Shown in pieces: positions 1 to 10,639 of a DNA stretch of 64,000 nucleotides. Origin of the DNA: Acheta domesticus (taxonomy: Eukaryota > Arthropoda > Insecta > Orthoptera > Gryllidae). How positions within the stretch are numbered: position 1 is the first letter of the stretch; every line of letters starts with the position of its first letter. The notes beneath the pieces are model-generated. The model had not been told where the DNA came from. It did no database searches and saw only the letters and a list, made by a program, of their open reading frames with translations. Location: the NCBI GenBank assembly GCA_031308135.1, contig JAHLJT010008446.1:166679285-166743284 (forward strand), written 5' to 3'. Position numbers and translations under genes: made by a program.

Positions 1-470
1 GGCTAAAAACCGAACACTCAGTCTCTGGTCAGAATTCATCAATTCACGAACACGATTCACATTGGCTTCGTTTCTGCTTGTTGATGGTCTTCCAGAACAA
101 GGGTCATCGTCCATCCCTTCCTGGCCATCCTTAAACTTCTTCACCCTCCTCGTAACTTGCACATAACTCATGGCAGACTTCCCGTAGGCTTGCTGCGTGA
201 GTCTCGGAAGGCGTTTTTATCGAGATTCGTGCAAAACTTGATCGCCCAACGTTGTCCGACCGAATCATTCATCGCGTGTCGTGACGAGGTCGCGAAACAG
301 AGGCGCACTTATTCAACGATGCTGATGCTACCGTTGCTCGGAGCAGACTGCGCTTTGATGCGCTGTAAGCTGAGGGTCCCCCCCACCTAACCCAATCAGT
401 CCGAGTGCGCTGCGACTAATAGTAGCTCTGCAAAAAAATATATTTCATGACTTTTTGGACACACCTTGTA
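1..470 (-). mobile_element. mariner-type transposon, 5' part (transposase N-terminal pseudogene)
   Basis: Read on the minus strand, about 230 down to 1 encodes the N-terminal helix-turn-helix part of a mariner transposase. One reading contains QAYGKSAMSYVQV, followed by RRVKKFKDGQEG and then DDPCSGRPSTSRNEANV. This is the classic mariner layout: a first HTH, a 'W/R-RFKDGRE' helix and an 'RSGRPSTS' linker. Upstream, the weaker reading IKFCTNLDKNAF also fits the family start but in a shifted frame. The 452-470 segment (TTTTTGGACACACCTTGTA) looks like a mariner terminal inverted repeat and would be the outer 5' end. The catalytic half would lie left of the window. Frameshifts show it is dead. 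The mariner assignment is firm; the exact subfamily is not. Confidence 0.75.
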
Positions 471-1406
471 TGTCATGGTCCTTCTACATTTATCGTCTTT
501 GACAGGCTATAAACGTCATTCGGATGTTCGTAGGTACCTAGAATACTCTTTTTAATATCATTAAGGTGGTTGTAGGACAAACGCCAGCGTGTGCTTCTAT
601 TTTGTGCAAATATTTGGAAATTTTCCAGGAAGCGATTGGATATTCATACTTGCGGGCACTATCGATTACGTTCACAATGTATTTCTTCGTAAGTAGTGTT
701 CGTGCCGCTAGCGACATAATACGTAGATGTAAAAATCACAGCGATTCTCAACTTTCGAAGTTCAAGAAGTTTTGAATAATGGATAGAAATTGGACTGCTG
801 TCTAGTTTAAGCTATGAAAATTAAATCAAGGAGAGTAATAATGATGCGAATAATTCTATTGGCGACTCTTTTAAAATAAAGTTTTCATTCCTATTAGAAT
901 GCTGTGAAATTCATAAACAATCTGAATTGCCAGCGCTTGAGAAAACGGGTAAAATAAAATTTGCTATAAATACTCAACTGAACTAGTCTAGTTTTCATCT
1001 TTTTTGCCACAGTGTATTTAGAAAAATAAAGGCAGAAATAAATAGATATGCAAAGGGAACTATATCTAAATTTCATCTAAATGTAATTATAATGCATTAA
1101 TATTGTTGAGACATGAAATTCACTGCGTTTCCCCCCATATTTTGTAACATTGTTACTTTCCGGAAAAATATAAATTGACAACATGAGTTTCTTTAATTCC
1201 ATTCTTACTACCATCTTATAATCAAAATGATTATAGAATACATACAGACTTAAAGAGAAAAGACAATACGAAGATTTTATCCATATCGAACTGATGAGTA
1301 CAACAGTTTTTATTTTACAACGTTCTGAATAACAGCTGTATTGCCCAGGACACAGGCGTTAACCACGTGGTGTATCAGTCAGGATCGAATGTGTTAATAG
1401 ACGGGA
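471..1406. other. AT-rich non-coding stretch
   Basis: No recognisable gene, RNA or repeat boundary was seen. Short ORFs here have no family resemblance. Confidence 0.5.
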
Positions 1407-1790
1407 ACAGTAATAATTTTCATTTGGGGGTAATTAAGTTCTAATAAATGAGAACAAAATATGCGTATTGGTTTGAATGGATTGAGCCCATTAAAAAATG
1501 GTTGTGCCAGCTTTCCAGTCACACAAGCACAACCACGTTTATTTAATAAGTAATAACAGTAATAAATTTTGTTTTGGTGTAATAAATTAGTAATAAATGA
1601 GTACTAAATATTCAGATTAGTTTGATTTTTGAACTCATTTTTTAAAATTGGTTGTGCCATCTTGACTATTACATCACCGCAACCACATTTATTTCATAAT
1701 CGGCGAGAGTAATAAATTTAATTTGGGGGTAATAAATTAGTAATGGTACTGAATAATAAATATTCCACTTAATTTGACGTGATTGTGCTT
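1407..1790. repeat. tandem repeat, about 150-bp unit, 2.5 copies
   Basis: Three successive blocks begin at about 1407, 1556 and 1707. Each starts with a GTAATAA-rich segment followed by TTTGGGGGTAATAA or a variant. The first two blocks continue through GGTTGTGCCA and CAACCAC to TTTATTT. The period is about 150 bp and the third copy is partial. Copies differ at many positions, so the array is old. No coding potential was seen. Confidence 0.8.
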
Positions 1791-1974
1791 AAGTGTTTGT
1801 GCTAGCTGGACATACCCGGAGATTAGTCATGAGGATTGTAGTGTGAGGGTAATCTGACAGGTGTGTTGAGTTTAAGGGCCTGAGTTGAAATCTCGGCGAG
1901 GAGAAAACATTGCTGTTTTCTGTAAACATATTTTGAGGTTCGTATATTATAATATTGCACAGACGTCGCAAATT

Positions 1975-2066
1975 ATGCGAGAAATTAAGTGCGGGTGAAG
2001 CAGTCCGAATTCCTTCCATTGATAATCTTGCTGTGTGATCTGTGGCCCCGTCCTGCTGAAACCAAA
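1975..2066 (-). mobile_element. mariner transposase fragment (second catalytic aspartate block)
   Basis: The minus strand reads WFQQDGATDHTARLSMEGIR, the block around the second catalytic aspartate of mariner transposases (usual form WFQQDGATAHTA). Reading then runs out of frame. It is a second, separate copy of the block also seen at about 2750-2822, with a LINE fragment between the two. It is a pseudogene fragment. Confidence 0.8.
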
Positions 2067-2079
2067 CTTGCTAGATAGG

Positions 2080-2345
2080 AATACGTTTTAAAAAAGTCCG
2101 GATTTTAATATTTAATTTTTTGCTGATTGAAAAATATCTGAAAATATTCTTGTTTATAAAGAAGCATTGAAAATGTGGGTAAGCGAGTGTATAAAAACAA
2201 GCGCAACAGTTTCAAGAATCAATCTGGAAATTCATCAAAACCAGTGGAATATTTATTTTTTAGTTTACTGACTATTCCGAGGATATTACTAGATGGAGTT
2301 TCGACAACAAATATCAAGTTGAAATTATTTTGGGAGTAGTATACA
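2080..2345 (-). mobile_element. APE-type LINE fragment (reverse-transcriptase N-terminal region)
   Basis: This matches, at nucleotide level and in the same orientation, the 58140-58350 part of the minus-strand LINE near the end of the window. Shared landmarks include AAGCATTGAAAATGTG, TTCATCAAAACCAG and ATTTATTTTTTAGTTTACTGAC. The conceptual product would be the segment just before the reverse-transcriptase fingers, but stops interrupt it. It is a short fragment lying between two mariner pieces. Confidence 0.75.
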
Positions 2346-2454
2346 CAGGCTGAGGCATAAAGGACAGATCTTTTTTAAAAAAGCAAAATAACGCTACTTT
2401 TGCTTAAAAAATATTCACAGAATAATACTCAAATAATGTTGCCATTTTATAAAA

Positions 2455-2825
2455 TTAATGCTTGAAAACAACATTTCCCAGGTGAAGGCCGTTTTCAGCG
2501 ATGCACTTCTCAAGACGCTCTTGGAAGTTGGCTTCCACTCTCACCAACATTGTTCTGTCAATTTCAATGACTTCCACACGAATTGCTTCCTTGATCTCTT
2601 GAAATGTACGTGGTTTATGATCGTATACACGTGACTTGAGGTAACCCCACAACAAGTAGTCACACATGCATAGGTCTGGGGAACGAGGAGGTCAACTAGT
2701 GTCACCAAACCGGGAAACGACGCGACCACGAAAAACAGTCCGAATTCTTTCCATTGATAATTTGGTGTGTGAGCTGTGGTCCCGTCCTGCCGAAACCAAA
2801 CTCACTAGATAGGAATGCGTTTTCT
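2455..2825 (-). pseudogene. mariner transposase, C-terminal half
   Basis: The minus strand encodes MCDYLLWGYLKSRVYDHK, then PRTFQEIKEAI, NFQERLEKCIAENGLHLG and a terminal VVFKH. This is the C-terminus of mariner transposases, where CDYLLWGYLK holds the third catalytic acidic position. Upstream, in shifted frames, are WFRQDGTTAHT and PPRSPDL, so at least one frameshift separates the second and third catalytic positions. Natural transposases are about 345 residues; only the last third is here. The family call is firm and the copy is non-functional. Confidence 0.85.
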
Positions 2826-2999
2826 TTTGAGCTCAGGTACAAAGAGTTTTGGATTAGATTAGGTTAATTACTAATTCTGCAATTAAGTTTGAGAACTTGG
2901 TGGCAAAATACACTAATTTAACATTACGGAACTTAACCACTTTACAAAATTTATAAACTTTACAAATTAATATGAAAATTACACCGTGCGAGCTTTCAT

Positions 3000-3170
3000 A
3001 GCACTCCACCTCACCACACTACACTTCACTTCACTTCACATCCCCGCACTGTTGATCACTGAGCTGTAATGCAGCTGTAATTCCTTTCTTACACACTCTT
3101 TTTCCTCAACTTCACAACGCCGCTACACTGCACGCCACTGCACTGTACGCCCCTGCACTTAATTAATAAG
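3000..3170. repeat. low-complexity CACTTCACTT / CACTGCACG stretch
   Basis: Short degenerate repeats of CACTTCACTT (about 3017-3040) and of CACTGCACGCC (about 3120-3160). There is no coding or structural RNA signal. Confidence 0.6.
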
Positions 3171-3329
3171 AAGAAGAATAGAGATAATAATACAACTTAC
3201 TTTACATAACTGACTAGTAATTTAATAATATTAAAACATATTTATAATCCACATATCAATATCTAGGAAACTAATTTATTTTTAAATTTGCTCAGGCTTT
3301 GAGGAAAGGGATTAAAGATTGTCATAGGG

Positions 3330-4409
3330 CAGACCTGCACAGCATTTTGCACTTTCACTGACGTCAGGAGCTGCGCGCGAGCAACTCGGGGGCATATGCG
3401 AAAATCGATGAAGGGAGGGGATGAGACTCACTCTAGGAGTGGGGACCATCAATTAGAAAGCGCAATTAGAACCACAGCGCGTAAATTTAAAGAGCAATCG
3501 ACGAGAACATGCCGGTCACATACTGTTCAAGTAATATTTCCTTTTCTATAATATTGTAAATGTTTGTTGTCGATATATGAAGTGCGAAATATGAAACTAC
3601 AACGAAATATACATATTAGATTTGGACACCAAATATTATATTTGCTTGTAGAGCTGATAATGTAATTCGTTTTGCTACGATGTAATCACATTTAGTGTTT
3701 TGCTAAACACAAAAAACACACTGAATTGTTTTTGTTGATGATGACAGAACTAAACAATTTTTTCATTAACTATGTTTAATTGAATAAGAGGTTCTAATAA
3801 AGCAAAAACATTATTCTTGAAAAAATCATGATTATTTTCTGATCTAACGTCTGGCAAGAGTCGTTTACGAAAACGTATAAAAATATTAAGCCCTTTGCAT
3901 TCTATTTAACAATACCCATGAACATTTCATGATTGTCCGTAACATTTCGTCACAGAAGTTTGCTCGTTGATCTCTTTTATTCAGTTTCATGATGCGGAAA
4001 AATGGTCACCAATATATGAGGTATTAAACATTACCCTTCTTGGAATTGTCAATCTTCAATGAAGAGATTGCTCTCATAATTTTCTTCATTTTGCTATGAT
4101 TTGGAGATTATAACATTTGTGGTAAACAATCAATTATTAAATTGTAATTTTTGTTAGAATTAAATAATACAATTTTTAAAAAGCCACTGCTTTGAAATAT
4201 TAGACATAATCCGTTTAAACAAGAGGACATATAATTTTGCAGCATATGTCATTCTTAGACGTCCTGGCATTCAATCTACGCGTCGCGGAGTGCTACGTCA
4301 GACTTCTCCCCTCCCCGCAAAGCTTCCTGCTCCCTACTACTTGCACTTTCGGGCAGACGACCGGCTCGCAAATGCAGAAGCCTGCGGGAGCAGGCGTTGT
4401 GCAGGCCTG
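3330..4409. mobile_element. hAT-like non-autonomous DNA transposon with 8-bp target duplication
   Basis: The ends are inverted copies of each other: CAGACCTGCACAGC at 3330-3343 and, on the minus strand from 4409, CAGGCCTGCACAACGC. They are flanked by TCATAGGG (3322-3329) and TCACAGGG (4410-4417), an 8-bp duplication with one difference. Terminal repeats starting CAG and an 8-bp duplication are the hallmark of hAT elements. The 1080-bp interior is AT-rich with GC-rich ends and shows no transposase, so it would depend on a partner in trans. Confidence 0.72.
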
Positions 4410-4456
4410 TCACAGGGAAACCGTTCCAGTACCTAATAGTTCGATTCGCGAATGAA

Positions 4457-6485
4457 CTATCCCACCGTCCGTTTCTGAATTCTTGTCTGAATTTTGTGCA
4501 TGTGATCCGCTCTGCCGAAATATGTAGGTTTCCTTAATCGACTTTGAATTTCTTTCCACGCTGGAGGGCCTATGTATGCTTTATACAAAGCATAGACACA
4601 CGATTTTATTCTCCTTCTTCCGAGTGATTCCCATACTCCTTTGTTCTTTGTACCCCTGAAAGTAAATTTTGATGGACCTTTTCTGGACCTTTTCTGTCGC
4701 GTCATATTCTAATATGGGTCGCACTAATGACATTTATGCTCGTTCTTTGGCTCTCAATGTACTCTTTTTCAAAATTCGCATAAAAATGCAATGATCTCCA
4801 AGATTTCCCTACAACGAAATTTACTTGATTTTCCCAGCTTAATTTACTGTCCAGCTGTATTCCTAAATATCTGCAAGACGTTACTGGAGGTATAACATTA
4901 TTGTTCAATTTGTACGCGGTAACTTTGTAACTTCGACCCCTACCAATCGTGATGCTCTTGCTCTTTGTACTGTTTACTTCCACGCGATTTGTTTCCGCCC
5001 AGATGTGTAATTTGCCTAAGTCTCGCTGCAAAAGATCCTCGTCCTTCCCCTAGTTGATTATCCTATAAATTACGCAGTCATCTGCAAAGAGTCGTGCATT
5101 TGAAGCTAAATTTGTCGGCAAATCATTCGCGAAGGCAAGAAACATGAGTGGTCCGATGACATTTCCTTGCGGAATTCCTGACGTGACGTTTCTCGAGGTT
5201 GATAAGTAACTTCCGATTCGGACCTTCTGTTTCTGTCCTGAAGTAGTTCGTTTATCCACGCTACCAGTCTACTGTCTATACACGAATCTTACGCTTTATA
5301 AGACGATCGAGTGGAACATCAAAAGCTTTGGCAAAATCTATCGTGTCGACCCTTCCACTTTCATCAACTACGTCGGCTGGGTCCTGAGAAGTGAGACTAG
5401 CTGACTTTCGCATGAGAAACCATTCCTGAAACTGTTCTGTCCCTGATAAAGCCACTCCCTACCCTCCCATTCTTTCCTGGGGTAGCTGGAAATTAAGATG
5501 TTCCATAAGTTTGCATACGACTGATGTACGGCTTACCGGTCTATAGTTATTAAGTATTTTTTTGTCGCCACTTTTCAAAATAGGTACTACGAGAGCCAGC
5601 TTACAATCCTCCGGTACGCAAGCGTTATTTATAGACACATTAAATAACCTAAATATGGTAGAATAGCCTCTCCGCCTAAGTTAATAATGTCCGTGGAAAT
5701 AGAATCTGGGTCTCGTGATTTTCCTCACTACATTAATTTTGTTTTTTCCGAAAAATATTTAAATCAATATGAAAAAGACCTCTATATGACGTTGGAATCT
5801 GAATCCAGTTAATTTCTGCTTGAAACCCAAGCTAAAATACGCGTTAAAAGCTTTTGTCTTTTCTCTGTCGTCCGTTATTAAGGAATTATTAACAAGAACA
5901 ACTGGAATCTCGTCTTTACTTCCCTTCCTTCTACGAACGTATTTAAAAAATACCGACCAATTATTACTGCCCTCCACATCGAGAATATGTTGCAAATGAC
6001 GTTCCTCTGCGATTCTCTTTTCCTTCCTTAACGCTTTTGAAAAATTTGGAAATAATATCATATGGTTTTCACTACGATGTCTGTTGCTAAATGCTTCTCT
6101 GGTTTTTCTTTTCAATCGTCTAATCTTCGCATTATAATATTCAGGATCGCAATTTTAAACAATTTATTTGGTAAAAATATCTACTCGGCATTTACTACAA
6201 TATCTTTAAACGCTCCCCATATTTCTTCCATTCCCCCTCCTATTCCAAGAAACGCGCCATTTCGTCCTCTTAAGTAATTTTGAAACCCTTGTACATTTGC
6301 TTTCTTGTATTCCCTCGCTAGAATACCGGTGCAATACTTTTCCTTGAAATACTCAACTGTAAATCCTATAAACGGCTTTATGGTCACTTATACCTTCTGT
6401 AACGTCGCACGACAAGAATAAGTCTTTCGTCTAATTAGGCAAACATCCAGAATCGCGTTCTGCCGGGTCGGCTGGTCCACTACCT
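4457..6485 (-). mobile_element. APE-type LINE (CR1/Jockey-like), minus-strand copy, 5' truncated
   Basis: Reverse-transcriptase pseudogene read from high to low coordinates. The segment after the endonuclease (KKANVQGFQNYLRG, about 6260) leads to the reverse-transcriptase body, with SGIPQGNVIGPLMFL at about 5150 and the catalytic FADDC block at about 5073-5088. It continues through YLGIQLDSKLSWENQV and ends at 4457. It is the same family as the plus-strand copy at 29578-31800. The endonuclease domain is absent here: homology to the other copy stops at about 6485, where a mariner remnant abuts. Multiple stops and frameshifts make it a pseudogene. A CR1/Jockey-group placement is likely; the exact clade would need a tree. 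Confidence 0.85.
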
Positions 6486-7320
6486 ACGCAATTCAGTGAT
6501 CATCCGTGTATGACATTCTGAAGTCACCGTTACTGGGTCCCCCGTTTTGCTCTTGGAAAAAAGTACGGATCAATAGCATCTATACCAGTTACAGCATACC
6601 AAATAGTCACCTTGGGGCTATGTAATGATCTCTCATGCATTAGTTTTGGATTTTCATTGGCCAAATGAAGACAGTTCTGTTTATTCTGCGATGCCTTTCA
6701 AATGAAAATGAGCTTCGTTTTTCATAAACAAAATAATGCTGTCACTTTGCTTAAGTATGGCCTCCATTTCTCGAGCAAATGTTAGCCGCTGTACGTAATT
6801 TCTGAGGTTCAATTGTTGCACAATGGACATTTTGTAGGATGAAATCTTAGACAAATATACAAAATACGCTGTACTGAACGATTACTGAAATCTCAGTGAT
6901 CGTTCAGTAACCCCTTGGGTCCCTTTCCCCCGGCGCGTAGGTTAGCTCCAAAGGCGACTTGAGTGGTTCGGCCGTGAGCCTGGTCCCGACATTGCGATAG
7001 TTGCCACTTTGGGGACCGCTATAGTTTTCAGGTGAATGTCCTCCTAGCAGATCGACGAGGACTACGGAATGGCTTAACGAACTCTTTCCAAATTTTTCGA
7101 GAGCGTATTAAGCGAGGAACTCCTGGCGGTTTTCTGTTCATCGCTGTTCCTCGTAAACGAAATTGATTCAACTCAACGTAAACTGGTGTTACGAGTGGGA
7201 ACACTCTCATGTCTCGTAAGATGAAATGGCCACGAAACACACTCTTTACTGCAACAACATTATTAAGCACAAAACTTTCATAAGCAAACACACGATGTTG
7301 CACAGTCCACGGCTCCATGA
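6486..7320 (-). mobile_element. mariner-type transposon with DUF4817-like N-terminus, broken
   Basis: The first 96 codons from 7318 are open and begin MEPWTVQHRVFAYESF. They continue with an HTH-like region and end PFRSPRRSARR, matching the N-terminus (as I recall, Pfam DUF4817) of a mariner type common in insects. Further 3', in broken frames, are QRLTFAREME, EAHFHL (first catalytic acidic block) and a 'VTVWCG'-type region. About 6900-7025 does not fit the family and looks inserted or highly diverged. The catalytic C-terminus is missing because the element stops against the LINE at about 6485. Confidence 0.78.
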
Positions 7321-8330
7321 TCTCGGCTAAACAAAATGGCAGTATCTACCAAACACGAGACCACATCAGTTCCCCAATCCTACTACCTGAACCTGACTAC
7401 TATCTATTCTCAAACGTCCATATTTTCTGCCTCATCCTGTACAATAGGGGTACTAGACCAGGTATTTCTAAACCACATTATTTCAATTATATAAATATTC
7501 CAAATTTTGCAATAAATTTCCTATATTTTCATACTATTTCCCAAAATACTCCCAATTTTCATATTTTTTATCCACTTTAGGCCCAAACCATCATCAGCCC
7601 AATCCATCAGGCCCAAACCAGATTCTTAGATCACAGTATTTCATTATTTCAAAACTGCAATAATTATTTATTTATTTTTTTAGCAAGATTTTAGCGAGGA
7701 TCCGATTTCAAGAACCTCAACATTAAGTGAGATGGAGATCACTTGAAATGGTGAAATAAAAATGTTTACAGTGTTTTAATGATTTTAAATACCTAAACCA
7801 TATTTTAATTCAACTCAAGACAATAAGGAATTAGAGATAAGAACAGGTGAATATTATGCATTATTACGTAAGAGGTAAGAGAACACGTGTCTGTATTACA
7901 CGACATTACGCAAGAGATGAGGAATTCAAGTATGTAAAGACGCTGCAATTCTATCTCCAGTAGCGGCTTCAGAATATGGGTAAGTTATTCTTACAATTTG
8001 TAATCTCAACAATTTTCATTGCTTGTAATATTCCATTTATATATTTTAACCATATATGAATAAATTGATCCCAACATTATTTTTTCTTCATTTATGAGGG
8101 TTAAAAATTTTCTTGACCATGTTGAAAGTATTTAGTTAACTTTTTTTTACCTTACTTTCTAACATAACCAACAGTATTTCCAGGAATTGTTATATCATAA
8201 ATTATTCAGGCTGGTAATATAGCTGGATCTGGTACCATCTGCTTTTTTCCTATTTGTACAATACATCATTCATAGACGGTGACCATGTAAATGAAATCGT
8301 AAAATCTCCTTCCAATTTCCTTGAAATCTT
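7321..8330. other. AT-rich non-coding stretch
   Basis: No gene or repeat family was recognised. The motif AGGCCCAAACCA occurs at about 7579 and 7608, a minor local repetition. Confidence 0.5.
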
Positions 8331-8343
8331 TAAAAAAATTTCT

Positions 8344-8373
8344 TTTATCCACTGAATAATCTCAGTGGATAAA
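8344..8373. other. perfect 12-bp inverted repeat (hairpin), 6-nt loop
   Basis: TTTATCCACTGA, then ATAATC, then TCAGTGGATAAA. Both arms match exactly. The minus strand around it (about 8350-8460) keeps a short open reading with SSELIPFVIAGIGSN. This resembles the virus-like material next door in composition but belongs to no family I recognise. Confidence 0.7.
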
Positions 8374-8555
8374 TAACTTCCACTTTTGATTGAAGTTTAA
8401 GATTTGAACCAATACCAGCAATAACGAAAGGAATTAATTCAGATGATGAAATATTCCTTTTTTATAAAACAGTTAAAAATCAAGCGAAAGTAGAATTTGT
8501 TCTCGTTTTTTAACACATGCTCTTTCTACATGCATCCAACCATTTACATTCTTAT

Positions 8556-8582
8556 AGTATGTATGTATGTATGTATGTATAG
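8556..8582. repeat. (GTAT)n microsatellite
   Basis: Six to seven GTAT/TATG units in a row. A simple-sequence repeat with no further feature. Confidence 0.9.
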
Positions 8583-8696
8583 TATGCCAGTACTTAAATT
8601 TGGTTTACCAATATAATTTTTATTTCTTTCCGTAGCTGGAAATGTTTGCCATTGATAACTTTCAAGTCCATCCATTTACTAGAGAACAAAAATACA

Positions 8697-9310
8697 TTAT
8701 TTGTTTAATTCTAAAATAATTGTAACCACAGTGGCATTAAAATCGATTAGATTATCATGTTCATCTGTTATTTTAACACGTAAACGATATATTTTATCCC
8801 AAACAGATACAAATAAAGGATACGAGGGTTCATAAAAATAGGTATCTGATATTCAAGATGAGGTTTAAAAGAAGTTTAAATATTGGGTTTTTTGTTGTGG
8901 TTTTTCTCATTTTATTTCCAAATCATACCATTAGCACAATTAAAATGTGAGTCAGTTGTATGGAATGGAATACATTTAGGAATACCGATACCTAGAGTAG
9001 GGTAATTTTTTAACAGTTTGACCTTGAAAATCTAATAAGAATCCAATACAAATGAGACTCAAAATTTAATTTAAAAGCACTTTTAATTTCAGTTCTACTG
9101 AGAGTACAATTAGGTTTCGTACTAAAATTTGTTGAATTGAATGGTGGTTGAGATTGTAAAGAAATTTCTAAATTTTCAATATGATATTGTGCCAGTGGAA
9201 TACTTAATTTTAAATCTCTTTTTATGTTCATAATGTAATATACTATTATTTGAAGTTACATTAGGTGTGAGAAACGTAGAATAGAATCCAACACATGCAA
9301 CTTTAGAGTG
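8697..9310 (-). pseudogene. virus-like (Polinton/adintovirus-type) virion-protein-like ORF, broken
   Basis: Minus-strand coding remains end at a stop at 8697-8699. The last part reads PLFVSVWDKIYRLRVKITDE and ends TIILELNK. The 5' part (9010-9231) is open and includes PFNSTNFSTKPNCTL. One or more frameshifts separate the parts. The C-terminal pattern (a 'V.D....L.V.I.D' strand, then a final 'TVVTIILEL') resembles multi-copy arthropod proteins that I associate with Polinton/Maverick or adintovirus-like elements. That link is recall and inference, so the function (minor virion protein?) is uncertain. Its 5' end is cut by the Tc1 element starting at 9315. Confidence 0.45.
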
Positions 9311-9414
9311 TTAATACACTGGTGTTTGTGAAAATTGCAACACTAAGAAGAAGACATATTGGAATGAAATTTATTCCACAGATTAGGAATATTACAATAT
9401 ACAAATGATTAAAA

Positions 9415-10573
9415 TTACAGAACTGTAACTGCATTTTGACCTTGAGAATTTAGTACGGAGTTAAGTCGCCAGCCGCCACGCGCTACCAACAGAGCCTCTC
9501 GACGTCGCGGCATGGGTTCAAAAAGAACCTGTATACCTGTACATATATGGGGAACACACTGCCACGTGGTTTCTATGCGTGACCACAAGCATCGACAGTG
9601 GCTGCAGCAGGGCCAGAACGAACCAAGTTGCCGACCGATCATATCCTAGAAGTGTTCGATGAGCGACATGACAGGCGAACGTGTGGGCCAGGGAAACAGT
9701 GGTATCCGTCGTTTTTTCGCCGAAAGATTGCACATTCCTTGCCATTTGCGGTCGGACTTTTTGCTACTGAAATATGGCTTGTGGATCTGCTTGTAGGAGG
9801 AGTAGTACCTCTGGCTCTAAAACCTCCCTGATGTAGCGGTTGCTGTTGAGATTGCCCTCAATACGTATGAGGCGAGATCGCATATTGTAGCCAATTGCGC
9901 CTCAAACCATCACACTTGGCGTTTGTCCGCTATGGAGCGGAAAAATGCGGACTGGCTGATTGCGATCACCACGGTAGTGTCGAACACGTATGCGGCCATC
10001 ACTGTAGCAGAAATTGAAGCGGGACTCGTCCGAAAACACTACATTTTGCAACTCAGCACATCAGTGAACACGTTCACATGCCCATTGCTGTCTGAGGTGT
10101 TGGTGGTTTCAGGTCAGTGGAATACGACGCAGTGGTATGCGTGCCACCAGTCCAGCCCTCAGCAGACGGCATCGAACCGTCGACGCAGACATGACCATCC
10201 CCGTTGCAATGCTCCAAAGTCGAGTTAACACTCTCGACAACACCGAACTGTCTGTTACAACCATGTGGACTCGACGGCAGTCATTTCGCGTTGTGGTCAC
10301 ATTGTGTGGTTCAGTACCCAAGTACCCACTCGTTGCAATGTACGACCCTCCTCTACTGGTTTCACATACGCATCACTGTAGTAGCAGCACGCCCCGTTCG
10401 AGCCGCAATGTTACGACATCCGGTGGCATATGGTACGACAAACCCGCTTTTTGGAAATCGATCATTCTGCCCTGTTTTAACTCACTCTGATGCTGAAATT
10501 CCGCCCTTTGGCGTCGACGAGGAATACCGGCACTTGCTTGAACGTTTCCAGGTCGTTTGACGGCTCTACACAA
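9415..10573 (-). pseudogene. Tc1-type DDE transposase, frameshifted
   Basis: From the 5' side on the minus strand there is an N-terminal HTH region (about 10573-10330). Next is a second HTH with STVRCRLLRAGLVARIPLRR (about 10170). SGQTPSVMVWGAIGYNMRSR (about 9925) is the usual 'VMVWG.I' strand after the first catalytic aspartate. C-terminal pieces include IEHF*DMIGR (about 9640) and LFEPMPRRREALLVARGGW (about 9500). This order and these motifs are diagnostic of Tc1 transposases (about 340 residues). At least three frame changes and several stops make it non-functional. Confidence 0.82.
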
Positions 10574-10639
10574 GGCCGTCTAGAAGAGTATATTAGAAGG
10601 CCTGAGCCAATGTGAATGTCACGTGATCTTACGTCACAA

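Noticed and set aside
10137..10560. Plus-strand ORFs of 117 and 118 codons
   Set aside because: Antisense to the minus-strand Tc1 transposase pseudogene, whose motifs are clear.
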